Made by a program: the position numbers and the translations under genes. The notes under the pieces were generated by a model. It saw nothing but the letters and a program-made list of their open reading frames with translations, had not been told where the DNA came from and ran no database searches. A stretch of 64,000 bases of DNA from Mumia sp050632745. GTDB taxonomy: Bacteria; Actinomycetota; Actinomycetes; Propionibacteriales; Nocardioidaceae. The DNA lies in NCBI RefSeq assembly GCF_050632745.1, contig NZ_JBODSD010000001.1, positions 1,178,001 through 1,242,000 of the forward strand, in the 5' to 3' direction. The first letter of the stretch is position 1, and the number at the start of each line of letters is the position of its first letter. Shown piece by piece: positions 41,605-49,884 of the stretch.

Positions 41605-42006
41605 ATGTCCACCCGCACCGGTACTAGCAACCCCTGGGCCCAGGGCATCACGATCTTCGCCGCGGCGATGCTCGCGATCATCGGGTTCGTCCAGGTGTTC
41701 CAGGGCATCGCCGCCATCGCCAAGGACGACGTGCTCGTCCGCACCGAGGACTACGTCTACGCGTTCAACACCACCACCTGGGGATGGATCCACCTGGTCC
41801 TGGGCGTGCTGTTCATCGTGATCGCGTTCGCCATCATGTCCGGCAACGCGTTCGCGCGCGGGGCCGGCATCGGGATCGCGATCCTCTCGATCGTCGCGAA
41901 CTTCCTGTGGCTGCCGTACTACCCGGTCTGGGCCGTCGTGATCATCGCTTTTAACGTGGTGGTCATCTGGGCACTGGCGGTGTACACCCCAGACTTCGAG
42001 AGCTGA
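41605..42006 (+). CDS. DUF7144-type four-helix membrane protein
   Basis: 133 residues: FAAAMLAIIGFVQVFQGIAA, DDVLVRTEDYVYAFNTTTWG, WIHLVLGVLFIVIAFAIMSG, then helices ending VVIIAFNVVVIWALAVYTPD. The WxHxxxG and VYAFNTTTWGW motifs are typical of this actinobacterial family of unknown role. GAAGGAG precedes ATG 41605. One TTTAAC stretch at 41950-41955 is unusually AT-rich for this gene. Cotranscribed with the next small gene. Confidence 0.82.
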   Translation: MSTRTGTSNPWAQGITIFAAAMLAIIGFVQVFQGIAAIAKDDVLVRTEDYVYAFNTTTWGWIHLVLGVLFIVIAFAIMSGNAFARGAGIGIAILSIVANFLWLPYYPVWAVVIIAFNVVVIWALAVYTPDFES

Positions 42007-42017
42007 CGGAGCCCCTC

Positions 42018-42263
42018 ATGACGAGCGCCTCGCCCGGTCGCCCCACCTCCTTCGAGATCGTGGTGCGGGGTGACCTCAGCGAGGCGCTCGTCGCCGTCCT
42101 GGCAGCCCTGCGGCTGCGCGTCGAGACTGAGGGCCCGGTCTCGCTCCGCGGCGCCTTCCGCGACCGCGCCGAGCTGATGGGAGCGTTGCAGGCGCTCGAG
42201 GAGTGCGGGGTCGAGCTCCTCGAGGTCACGCCGTCGGCGGAGACGGAGGCGGAGGCGAGCTGA
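42018..42263 (+). CDS. Small regulon protein A (81 residues, unknown family)
   Basis: Soluble, acidic: SFEIVVRGDLSEALVAVLAA, ETEGPVSLRGAFRDRAELMG, ALQALEECGVELLEV. It is clearly a paralogue of the 73-residue protein at 44781-45002: both run (F/Y)E(I/V)VV-x-G-x-L-(S/T)-E, then LRG-x-F-x-D-x-A-x-L, then AL-(E/D)-(E/D)-x-G-(V/L)-x-L. The layout suggests an alpha-beta sandwich (ferredoxin- or ACT-like). It starts 11 bp after the DUF7144-type gene and overlaps the convergent gene's end by 38 bp. Confidence 0.7.
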   Translation: MTSASPGRPTSFEIVVRGDLSEALVAVLAALRLRVETEGPVSLRGAFRDRAELMGALQALEECGVELLEVTPSAETEAEAS

Positions 42264-43587
42264 TCTGCTCGCCCGCCGAAGCGGTCGCGGACCGCGGTCC
42301 CGCCACCACCTCGACGACCAGGATCCCGATCACGGCGAGGATGACGATGAGGAGCGCGGCGCCCCCTGTCGGGTGCTCGAGCATCACGTACCAGAGCACT
42401 GCGATGCCGATGACCGCGCCGCGCATGAAGGTGCGGTACGTGGCGAAGAACGTGGAGACCGGCCCGCGCTCGATCCCGGTGCGCTCGCGCAGCCGGTTGG
42501 CGAGGCCGACCGTCCCGGTGCGGATCGCGGCGCCGGGTCCGGTCCTCGCCATCAGGAACGCCGCGATCGCGAGGGCGAGGGCCACCACGAGGACGGCACG
42601 CAGCGCGGTGCGGATGAAGCGTACGAGCTGGTCGTAGATCACCGCCGCCGCGTCGGTCGGCAGGATGTCGTCGGGCACCGCGTCGAGGTACAGCGGGCGC
42701 ACGATGTTGAGCACGAGCCCGAGCAGGACCATCGCGACGGCGACCGAGAGGCCGACGGCCAGCAGCGCGTGGCGGCGGTCGCGGGCGACCAGGACCGCGG
42801 TGGCCAGGAGGAGCACCCCGAGGATCGGCAGGACGCGCGCGGCGGTCTCGAGCCAGCTGAACCAGGTCTGGGCCTTGCCGATGTCGTCGGACTTGAAGAG
42901 GACGAACGACGCGTTCACCGTCGGGATCCGCTCGGCGAGCTGGAAGCCGCGGTCGATGAGGAGCTGCTTCGCGGCCTCGACGAACGACGCGACGTTGACG
43001 CTCACCTCGCCGTTCTTGACCGCGACCTGGTCCGATCCTTCACCGGTGAGCACGGCGACAGCGCTGCTGTGCGCCTCGCGGTTCGCCGTCACCCACGCCT
43101 CCTCGAACGCGTCCGACCGGACGACGCGATCGACGGTGTCGCGGACGAAGCCCTCGACCGCGTTGGACAGCGGCACGGCGAGCGCCGGGAGGAGGGGGGC
43201 GGCCCGCGGCGGGACGAAGCTCTGCTGCGACAGTGCCGACAACGCGTCGGAGGTCGCACTCTCGATGTTCAGCCGGGTGATGATCTCGCGGGTGACCAGG
43301 TCGGCGATCGCGTCCTGGACGGCAGCCTCCGACGCCAGGGGAGCGACGGTCTCGACGTAGCGGTCGGTGTCGCCGATCTCGTCGTGCGCCCAGGTCGCGA
43401 CCACCGACAGCGGGGCCATGAGGGCGCCGAGCACGACGAGGACGAAGACCAGCGGCGTACGCCACCAGCCCGTTCGTCGCTCCTTGGCCGGCGTGGCCTC
43501 GGGCGTCGCCGGCGCGGCGCTCAGCTGGGCGCGCAGCTGGTCGACCTCTGCGCGCAGGCGTTCCACCTCGTCGTCCGACGTCGTCAT
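42226..43587 (-). CDS. Large membrane protein with extracytoplasmic domain, unknown family
   Basis: 453 residues from ATG 43587. A charged coiled-coil start (EVERLRAEVDQLRAQLSA), a first helix (TPLVFVLVVLGALMAPLSVV), a ~180-residue outer loop (DTDRYVETVAPLASEAAVQD) and four more helices toward the C-terminus. The RYVETVAPLA and late ATYRTFMRGAVIGIAVLWYV segments occur in many actinobacterial membrane proteins of unknown function. Overlaps the AI-2E gene stop by 4 bp (operon). Confidence 0.78.
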   Translation of the reverse strand: MTTSDDEVERLRAEVDQLRAQLSAAPATPEATPAKERRTGWWRTPLVFVLVVLGALMAPLSVVATWAHDEIGDTDRYVETVAPLASEAAVQDAIADLVTREIITRLNIESATSDALSALSQQSFVPPRAAPLLPALAVPLSNAVEGFVRDTVDRVVRSDAFEEAWVTANREAHSSAVAVLTGEGSDQVAVKNGEVSVNVASFVEAAKQLLIDRGFQLAERIPTVNASFVLFKSDDIGKAQTWFSWLETAARVLPILGVLLLATAVLVARDRRHALLAVGLSVAVAMVLLGLVLNIVRPLYLDAVPDDILPTDAAAVIYDQLVRFIRTALRAVLVVALALAIAAFLMARTGPGAAIRTGTVGLANRLRERTGIERGPVSTFFATYRTFMRGAVIGIAVLWYVMLEHPTGGAALLIVILAVIGILVVEVVAGPRSATASAGEQISSPPPPSPPTA

Positions 43588-44714
43588 GACGGGCTCCCCT
43601 CGGTCGGTGCCGGCGCAGCGGTGGCCGGCGGGGCTGGCGGTTCTGGAGGTTCGACAGGGGGGAGCGGGTCGCTGGAGAGCAGGGGGCCGATCCAGCCGCG
43701 GTCCGGGCTGACGTCGACGAAGATCGCCTTGACGAACAGCGAGAGCGGGACGGCGAGGATCGCGCCGATGCCACCGAAGATCGAGGCCCAGAAGACGAGG
43801 GACAGGAAGGTCAGCGATCCGGACAGCCCGACGGAGTTGCCGACCACCTTCGGCTGGATGAGCGTCTGCAGCACGAAGTTGACCGCGGAGTAGACGGCGA
43901 TGACCGCCAGCGCCGTCCCCCATCCGTGGTCGAGGAGGGCGATGATCGTGGGCGGGATGACGCCGATGATGAAGCCGATGTTGGGGATGTAGTTCGTCAG
44001 GAACGCGAGCAGGCCCCACAGCCACGGGTCGCGGATGTCGAGCAGGTACAGCGCGAGCACGTCGACCAGCGCCACCACGATGCCGAAGAGCGTCGACACC
44101 ACCAGGTAGTTGCGGGTTCCCCGCGCGAACACCCCGAACGCCTCCGCGGTGCGCGATCCGCTCGCGGGGACGCGCCGCAGCTTCGAGGCGAACCCTCCGG
44201 CATCGGTCGCGACGAAGAAGAGCAGCGTGACGATGAAGAAGATGTTGGTGAACGCCCCCGCGACCCCGCCGATGAGGTCCGTGGCGATGTCCACGAGGCT
44301 GCTCACGTCGACGGACTTGAGCATGTCCTGGACCTGGGCGCTCCCGATGCCGAGCTGCTCGAGGTTGTCGCCGACGTCGGAGACCCACTTCTGGAACTCG
44401 GGCTCGTACTCGCTCAGCAGCGTCGCGAAGCGGCCCGCCGACACGAGCAGGGCGAACCCGAACCCGAGGACGATCGCGTACACCGTGAGCAGCGAGATCC
44501 CGGTGGCCAGCCACTCCGGGACTCCACGCCGTACGGCGATGTCGCGCAGCGGCTGCACGGCGACGACGAGCACGAGCGCCAGGAGCAAGGGGCCCAGGAT
44601 CCCGGAGAACGCTCGAAGGCCGATGGCGGCGATGATCGCGCCGGCGCAGGTCAGGATGATGAGCGGCTCGCGGGGGAGCGCGAGCCTGGGCGCGGGATCT
44701 GGCTGCTCGGGCAC
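43584..44714 (-). CDS. AI-2E family transporter
   Basis: 376 residues, seven to eight helices: IILTCAGAIIAAIGLRAFSG, LLLALVLVVAVQPLRDIAVR, GLLAFLTNYIPNIGFIIGVI, LSGSLTFLSLVFWASIFGGI. The YIPN-x-G-(F/I) and IGAILAVPLS motifs define PF01594. Members export AI-2, indole or act as Na+/H+ antiporters. GTG 44714 lies seven bases after TAGCGT, so the mRNA is leaderless, under operator site 4. A Pro-rich tail ends the protein. Confidence 0.88.
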   Translation of the reverse strand: MPEQPDPAPRLALPREPLIILTCAGAIIAAIGLRAFSGILGPLLLALVLVVAVQPLRDIAVRRGVPEWLATGISLLTVYAIVLGFGFALLVSAGRFATLLSEYEPEFQKWVSDVGDNLEQLGIGSAQVQDMLKSVDVSSLVDIATDLIGGVAGAFTNIFFIVTLLFFVATDAGGFASKLRRVPASGSRTAEAFGVFARGTRNYLVVSTLFGIVVALVDVLALYLLDIRDPWLWGLLAFLTNYIPNIGFIIGVIPPTIIALLDHGWGTALAVIAVYSAVNFVLQTLIQPKVVGNSVGLSGSLTFLSLVFWASIFGGIGAILAVPLSLFVKAIFVDVSPDRGWIGPLLSSDPLPPVEPPEPPAPPATAAPAPTEGSPS

Positions 44715-44721
44715 GGTCCTG

Positions 44722-44727
44722 ACGCTA
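44722..44727 (-). promoter_or_regulatory. Putative -10 box of leaderless AI-2E gene promoter
   Basis: TAGCGT on the minus strand, seven bases before GTG at 44714 and 23 bp after operator site 4. Confidence 0.6.
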
Positions 44728-44750
44728 GGGCAGCAGGCCTCGACGGCGAC

Positions 44751-44767
44751 TCACCCCGTGAGAGTGA
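44751..44767. promoter_or_regulatory. Regulon operator site 4 (AI-2E operon)
   Basis: TCACCCCGTGAGAGTGA, one mismatch from TCACCC-N5-GGGTGA, lying 23 bp before the -10 box of the AI-2E gene. Its centre is at about -44/-45, as at sites 1 and 5. Confidence 0.6.
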
Positions 44768-44780
44768 GATTGCGTGCCGG

Positions 44781-45002
44781 TCAGCCCGTCTGACGCACGG
44801 ACACCAGCGCGAGCCCGAGGTCGTCCAGGGCGAAGAGCAGGTCGTTGAGCTGAGCCAGGTCGGCGAAGTCGCCGCGCAGGACGAGGTGGTCGCCGCGCGG
44901 AGCGACCGCGAGGCCGCGTGCCGTCAGCTCGGCCGCGACGCTCTCGGTCAGCACCCCCTCGACGACGACCTCGTACGCCGTCTCGAACCCGTCCCGAGTC
45001 AT
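44781..45002 (-). CDS. Small regulon protein B (73 residues, paralogue of 42018-42263)
   Basis: Soluble, acidic: AYEVVVEGVLTESVAAELTA, GDHLVLRGDFADLAQLNDLL, FALDDLGLALVSVRQTG. It aligns over its whole length with small protein A at 42018 with one residue of offset. ATG 45002 lies seven bases after CAGACT (leaderless), under operator site 5. It lies directly downstream of the LuxR-type regulator gene, on the same strand. Confidence 0.7.
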   Translation of the reverse strand: MTRDGFETAYEVVVEGVLTESVAAELTARGLAVAPRGDHLVLRGDFADLAQLNDLLFALDDLGLALVSVRQTG

Positions 45003-45009
45003 GCTGCTC

Positions 45010-45015
45010 AGTCTG
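45010..45015 (-). promoter_or_regulatory. Putative -10 box of leaderless small protein B promoter
   Basis: CAGACT on the minus strand, seven bases before ATG at 45002 and 23 bp after operator site 5. Confidence 0.5.
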
Positions 45016-45038
45016 GGCGGGTCAGGGGTGCCAGCGGC

Positions 45039-45055
45039 TCACCCTCTGCGGGCGA
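45039..45055. promoter_or_regulatory. Regulon operator site 5 (small protein B)
   Basis: TCACCCTCTGCGGGCGA, one mismatch from the consensus, 23 bp before CAGACT. It sits 22 bp after the stop codon of the LuxR-type regulator gene. Confidence 0.55.
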
Positions 45056-45077
45056 GATCTGAGCGCACCGGGACCGC

Positions 45078-47516
45078 TCAGAGCAGCCCGGCGCGCTGCG
45101 CCTTGAGCACCGCCTCGCGTCGGGACTCGACGCCGAGCTTGCGGTAGATGGCCCGCAGGTGGGTCTTGAGGGTGTTGCGCGAGATGAAGAGCGCCGCGCA
45201 GAGGTCGGACTGGTCCATCGCCGTCGGGAGGTACTGCAGGATCTCCTCCTCGCGCGCCGACAGCGCCACGACGAGCCCGACGCTGTCCGCCCGTCGCTCG
45301 TCGCGCAGCTCGACGAGGAGCCGCGCCACGAGCTCGCCGCGCGTGCCGACGCGTTCGCGCTCCGCCGCCAGCAGGTCGGTCGCCGACGGACCGAGCTCCT
45401 TCCACGGGCGCCGCCAGCCGTGCCGCTCGGTGCTCTCGAGCGCGCGGCGCAGGAACGCGGTCCCGCGCGACGAGGGCCCGTGGGAGAGCTCGATCGCGGC
45501 CGCCGTCGCGGCGATCCTCACGACCAGGTCCTCGGGCAGCTCCGTCTCGTCCTCGAGGACGACGTCGAGCGCCTCGGGGGCGGGCTGCGGACGGCGCCCT
45601 CGCAGGACCGACGTCGCCGTGATCCACAGGTCGTACGGCGTGCGGTCGAGGACGGCGCACCGCGCGGCCGCACGGTCGACGACGGCCGTCGCGCCGGTGG
45701 CGTCGCCGTGCGCGAGCAACCGCGTCACGCCGGCGAGCGCCTCGTGCCGCGCCACCAGCCAGGCGGTCTCGTCGGTCAGCCGCGCGGCGAGGACGTCGCG
45801 GTGCGCGGACCCTTCACCTCCGCGGGTCGTCACCGCGTGGCGCAGGGACTCGAGGAAGCGAGCAGGCAGGAGGCCGGGCAGCGGCTCGTCCGCGTACGAC
45901 TCCGGCGTGTCCGGCACGGGTGTCGCGCGTTCCACCGCGAGCCACTGCTCGACGACGCTGGTCGCGGGCGCGAGCGGGACGACGGCGACAGCGCGCAGCA
46001 GGACGAGCGACGCCTCGGCCGCGGCGAGGTCCCCGGTTCCGACGGCCGACCACAGCCGGACCTCTGCTTCGCGGGTGCTGACCAGGGGAAGGTCCCCGTG
46101 GCCGACGTGCCGGGCCGTTGCCAGATGGTCGGCGACCTCACCGGTCCGCCCGTCGAGCATCGCGAGCAGTCCGTACGTCGTGGCCCACAGCGCCCGCAGC
46201 GCCGACGCGGGGGACAGCGGCGTCGTCCCGCCCTCGGAGAGGGTCGGCTGAGCGCTCCCCAGCGCCGCCCTCGCCTCGGTGACGTGGCCGTCGATCAACG
46301 CCAGTCGGGCCAGGCACAGCCGCCGCAGGGCCTCCAGGCGCTCGGAGGTGACACCGCGGACGACCGCGCCACGGCCGTCGCCGAGCGCCTGGCGCGCCAT
46401 CAGCCCGTCGTCGGCACGCAGCGCCCGCAGGGCCGCCATCACCCGCAGGCGGTCGTCGGCGGGAGCCTCCTCGGCGGGGATCCCGTCCACGACGTCGTCG
46501 CACGGCCCCCAGTCGCCGTCACCCAGCGCCGTGCACGCCAGCGCGACGGCGCAGTCGAGGGCGAGGTCCCACGACCGTGAACGGAGGGCGTGCACGGCCC
46601 CGTCACGGTGGTCGCCCCGCGCCACCGACCACCGTGCGACCTCCTCGTGGAGGCCGGGCAGGCGGTCGGGCGAGCGACGCTCCAGCTCACTGAGGAGGAG
46701 CGGGCGGAGGAGCTGGTGGTAGCGGAACAGACCGGTCTCGCCGTCGACGGTGACGAAGCCGACCCGGTGCGCCACCTCGTCGAGCACCGCCGACGCGTCG
46801 TGACGGCCGGACAGGCGGGTCGCGAGCGCGGTGTCGAAGCGCTCGGGCACCGCTGTCGCCCGGAGGAAGTCGACGACCGGGTCGTCGAGGGTGTCGAGCA
46901 CCTGGGCGAGGAGGTAGCTCCCCGTCGGCGAGAAGGGCCCGGCCGATGCTGGACCCAGCGGGCCGCGAGTGGCCGACAGGCGTACGCCGGCAGGCCACCC
47001 GTCGGTCACCTGGTGCAGCGCCTCGGCCTCCTCGTGGTCGAGCCGCCGGCCCGAGCGGGCGACGACACGGGTGAGCTCGCCGACCGTGAACGCGAGGTCA
47101 CCGGCCCGGATCTCCGACACCCGTCCGGCGAGACGCGCGGTGTGGAGGGCGACCAGCGGGTCGGTGCGCGAGGTGAGGACCAGCGGCGCGTCCGGCCGGG
47201 CCGCGTCGCAGGCGCGGGCGAAGGCGGGCCCCCATCCGGCCAGGTGGGCGTCGTCGACCACCACGGCCCGGCCGCTGCGCAGGGCGCGCTCGGCAGCCTC
47301 CCACCGCCGGGTGCCGGCACCGTCGAGCCAGATCGCCTCCGGGACGTCCTCGTGGACCCACTGGCGCAGGAGGACCGTCTTGCCGTATCCCGCCGGCGCG
47401 GCCACCAGCGTCACCGGCCGCCGGGTCGCGCGGTCGAGCGCGGCGAGGAGCCGCCGACGGACGATGACGGCGTCGTCGACGAACGCCTGCTGATCCTGGT
47501 GCGCGTGCACCGCCAC
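45078..47516 (-). CDS. Large ATP-binding LuxR (MalT/LAL-like) transcriptional regulator
   Basis: About 812 residues from GTG 47516 after CAGGGGGCGG (the frame is open to 47594; GTG 47510 is also possible). N-terminal STAND-type ATPase: Walker A APAGYGKT (about 40-47), Walker B AVVVDDAHL, TSRTDPLVALHTARL. A long helical TPR-like middle follows. The C-terminal LuxR helix-turn-helix (LSAREEEILQYLPTA, LFISRNTLKTHLRAIYRKLG) ends the protein. Such proteins bind an inducer, oligomerise with ATP and activate promoters. It is the best candidate to bind the five palindromes nearby. Confidence 0.9.
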   Translation of the reverse strand: MAVHAHQDQQAFVDDAVIVRRRLLAALDRATRRPVTLVAAPAGYGKTVLLRQWVHEDVPEAIWLDGAGTRRWEAAERALRSGRAVVVDDAHLAGWGPAFARACDAARPDAPLVLTSRTDPLVALHTARLAGRVSEIRAGDLAFTVGELTRVVARSGRRLDHEEAEALHQVTDGWPAGVRLSATRGPLGPASAGPFSPTGSYLLAQVLDTLDDPVVDFLRATAVPERFDTALATRLSGRHDASAVLDEVAHRVGFVTVDGETGLFRYHQLLRPLLLSELERRSPDRLPGLHEEVARWSVARGDHRDGAVHALRSRSWDLALDCAVALACTALGDGDWGPCDDVVDGIPAEEAPADDRLRVMAALRALRADDGLMARQALGDGRGAVVRGVTSERLEALRRLCLARLALIDGHVTEARAALGSAQPTLSEGGTTPLSPASALRALWATTYGLLAMLDGRTGEVADHLATARHVGHGDLPLVSTREAEVRLWSAVGTGDLAAAEASLVLLRAVAVVPLAPATSVVEQWLAVERATPVPDTPESYADEPLPGLLPARFLESLRHAVTTRGGEGSAHRDVLAARLTDETAWLVARHEALAGVTRLLAHGDATGATAVVDRAAARCAVLDRTPYDLWITATSVLRGRRPQPAPEALDVVLEDETELPEDLVVRIAATAAAIELSHGPSSRGTAFLRRALESTERHGWRRPWKELGPSATDLLAAERERVGTRGELVARLLVELRDERRADSVGLVVALSAREEEILQYLPTAMDQSDLCAALFISRNTLKTHLRAIYRKLGVESRREAVLKAQRAGLL

Positions 47517-47632
47517 GACCGCCCCCTGACCGCTGGACCGTACCCCCGTACGTCTGGCACCTCGGAGGCTAGTGGCACTCCCACCACCCCGCATCCGAAG
47601 TTCACGCGTCTCTTTCCGCGCAGCGTCGCCCG

Positions 47633-47638
47633 TAGGCT
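47633..47638 (+). promoter_or_regulatory. Putative -10 box of leaderless hydrolase promoter
   Basis: TAGGCT, six bases before GTG 47645; identical in sequence and spacing to the hom promoter. Confidence 0.6.
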
Positions 47639-47644
47639 GGGAGC

Positions 47645-48454
47645 GTGAACGACGCCCAGGTCATCCGAGGCAACTCGGTCCTCCCCGCCCGCCGTACCCC
47701 GATCACCCTCCACACCGCCGACGGCCTCGAGCTCGTCGGCGAGCTGGCCCTGCCGGTGGACCGGGAGCCGGTCGCGACCATGGTGTGCCTGCACCCGCTG
47801 CCGACGCACGGCGGGATGATGGACAGCCACCTCTTCCGCAAGGCGTCCTACCGGCTGCCCGCGCTCGCCGACATCGCCGTCCTCCGGTTCAACACGCGCG
47901 GGACGAGCAGCGTCCAGGGCACGAGCGGGGGTGCGTTCGACGGCGCCGTGGGCGAGCGGTACGACGTGGCCGCGGCGATCGAGCTCGCAGACTTCGAGGA
48001 CCTCCCCGACATCTGGATCGTGGGGTGGTCGTTCGGGACGGACCTCGCGCTCAAGTACGGCCTGGACGCGGAGGTCCAGGGCGCGATCCTGCTCTCGCCG
48101 CCGCTGCGCTTCTCCACCGAGGACGACCTGGACGCCTGGGCGGCGTCCGGCAAGCCGTTGGTCGCGCTCGTCCCGGAGCACGACGACTACCTGCAGCCGG
48201 CCGAGGCGGCGCGTCGCTTCGCGCGGGTCCCGCAGGCGGAGGTGATCGGCGTCGACGGTGCCAAGCACCTCTGGGTGGGCGACGCGGAGCGGGTGCTCGA
48301 CGAGGTCGCGGCGCGGCTCAACCCGCGTGTCACCGTGCCGCTGCCCCGGACCTGGTCCGGGGACATGCAGCGGGCCGACGCCTCGGCGTACCGCGACCGG
48401 ACGGTCGCGGCCTTCGAAGGCGTCGGCCCGCAGTCAGGCGATCAGGAGGCCTGA
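47645..48454 (+). CDS. Alpha/beta hydrolase
   Basis: 269 residues. Nucleophile elbow G-W-S-F-G (WIVGWSFGTDLALKYG), acid and His in VALVPEHDDYLQP and GVDGAKHLWVGD, oxyanion region CLHPLPTHGGMMDSHLFRKA. The CLHPLPTHGG and FNTRGTSSVQG stretches resemble the OsmC-associated/YsgA-like hydrolases of actinobacteria. Substrate unknown. Its last 13 bp overlap the end of the convergent coiled-coil gene. Confidence 0.88.
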   Translation: MNDAQVIRGNSVLPARRTPITLHTADGLELVGELALPVDREPVATMVCLHPLPTHGGMMDSHLFRKASYRLPALADIAVLRFNTRGTSSVQGTSGGAFDGAVGERYDVAAAIELADFEDLPDIWIVGWSFGTDLALKYGLDAEVQGAILLSPPLRFSTEDDLDAWAASGKPLVALVPEHDDYLQPAEAARRFARVPQAEVIGVDGAKHLWVGDAERVLDEVAARLNPRVTVPLPRTWSGDMQRADASAYRDRTVAAFEGVGPQSGDQEA

Positions 48455-49806
48455 GTCTCGTCGTCGCCCTCGGCGAGGTCGGCCGCGGCCGGACCGCCGA
48501 GCCTGGCGCGACGAGCGGTGCGCTCGCCCGACGGGCGCTCGGCCGGCTCACCGTCGACGACCGTCGCGTCCGTCGCCGGCACGATCGTCGTCGCGTCGTC
48601 GGCGTCGACCTGCCCGGTGGCCGGGGTGTCGACGACCGCCGTGGCCTCCTCGACGGCCGCAGCGACGTCCTCGGCCGCCGCTGCGACCTCGGCGACCGCG
48701 GGAGCGGCCGGCGTGGCCGCCGACGTCTCGGCATCGTCGTCGAGCGCGTCGAGACCGGCGAAGGAGCCGATGACCTCGCGCAGCTTGGAGAGCTGGGTCT
48801 TGACGGCGTCACGCTTGGCGACCAGCGAGTCGAGCTCGTGACGGACCGACGAGATCTGCTTCTCGGCGTCGGCGCGGGCCTGGGCGAGCGAGTGCTCCGA
48901 CTGGGTCCGCGCGGTGTGCATGATCTGCTCGGCCTCGCGGCGGGAGCGGGCGACCATGCGCTCGGACTCCGCCTTGGTCTCCTCACGACGCTTGGTCGCG
49001 GCCGCGATGGCCTCCCGGGCGCGGGTCTCCGCCGCGCTCGCGCGCGACTCCGCGTCGGCGATCATCTTGGAGGTCTGCTCGGTCGCGACCGCGTGGGCCT
49101 CGGCCGCCTCCTTGGCCATCCGCTCCTTCTCGAGGGCCAGCACACGGCGGGCCTCGGTGAGCTCACGGTCGGCGGCGGCACGGATCTGCTCGGCCTCGCG
49201 CGTCGCGGTCAGGCGCGAGGAGCTGGCGGCCTGGTTGGCGGCGAGCTCGATCTGCTCGGCCTCCCGCTTGGCCTTGGCCAGCACGTCCTCGGCCTCGGCG
49301 AGGGCGAGCGCGCGCTCGCTCTCGGCCTCGGCGAGCAGGCGCTCGCGGGTCTCCTCGACGTCGGCCAGCTGGACGGCACGCAGGTCGTCGGCCTCCTTCG
49401 CGGCAGCGGCCTTCAGGGCCGCGGCCTCGGACTCGGCCACGCGACGCAGGTCGTCGGCCTCACGCTTGGCACGGTCGAGCATCTCGGCCGACTGCGACTC
49501 GGCGAGACCCAGGAGCTCGGCGGCACGGCCACCGAGGCCGGCGTAGCTGGGCTTGTTGGTCTCGGTGAGCTGGCTGCGCAGCTCGGAGAGCTCGGACTCG
49601 AGCTGGCTGATCTTGGTCTCGGAGGCCTGGACAGCCGCCTGGGCGCGCGACAGGTCAGTGCGGTGCTGGGCGAGGTAGGCGTCGACCGCGTCCTTGTCGT
49701 AGCCGCCGCGACGGACCAGCGGGAAGCCGGCCCCCGTAGCCGGGTCGCCGGGCGTGCGGGCGTACGAGTCGCCGTCGGAGGAGTAGCTGCCGTGAGGGTC
49801 TGACAT
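48442..49806 (-). CDS. DivIVA-like coiled-coil protein
   Basis: 454 residues from ATG 49806 (MSDPHGSYSSDGDSYARTPG). An N-terminal GFPLVRRGGYDKDAVDAYLA segment resembles the DivIVA lipid-binding head. About 300 residues of continuous coiled coil rich in Glu/Ala/Arg follow (REAEQIRAAADRELTEARRV), then an acidic Ala/Val/Asp tail. It could be a polar scaffold similar to Wag31, FilP or Scy. The membrane-binding head is degenerate, so the call is family-level. Confidence 0.75.
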   Translation of the reverse strand: MSDPHGSYSSDGDSYARTPGDPATGAGFPLVRRGGYDKDAVDAYLAQHRTDLSRAQAAVQASETKISQLESELSELRSQLTETNKPSYAGLGGRAAELLGLAESQSAEMLDRAKREADDLRRVAESEAAALKAAAAKEADDLRAVQLADVEETRERLLAEAESERALALAEAEDVLAKAKREAEQIELAANQAASSSRLTATREAEQIRAAADRELTEARRVLALEKERMAKEAAEAHAVATEQTSKMIADAESRASAAETRAREAIAAATKRREETKAESERMVARSRREAEQIMHTARTQSEHSLAQARADAEKQISSVRHELDSLVAKRDAVKTQLSKLREVIGSFAGLDALDDDAETSAATPAAPAVAEVAAAAEDVAAAVEEATAVVDTPATGQVDADDATTIVPATDATVVDGEPAERPSGERTARRARLGGPAAADLAEGDDETQAS

Positions 49807-49829
49807 GGGGTGCCTTCGGTTCGTAGTTC

Positions 49830-49871
49830 GGGGGGAGGTCGCTCCGCCAAAGAGTAGCGCGACCTCCCCCC
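49830..49871. terminator. Hairpin between ccr and the coiled-coil gene
   Basis: GGGGGGAGGTCGC (49830-49842) pairs with its complement at 49859-49871, a 13-bp perfect stem with a 16-base loop, 14 bp after the ccr stop on the minus strand. A TACTCT box on the minus strand lies in the loop, so the coiled-coil gene's promoter may be embedded. Confidence 0.6.
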
Positions 49872-49884
49872 GCAACTAACCCCC

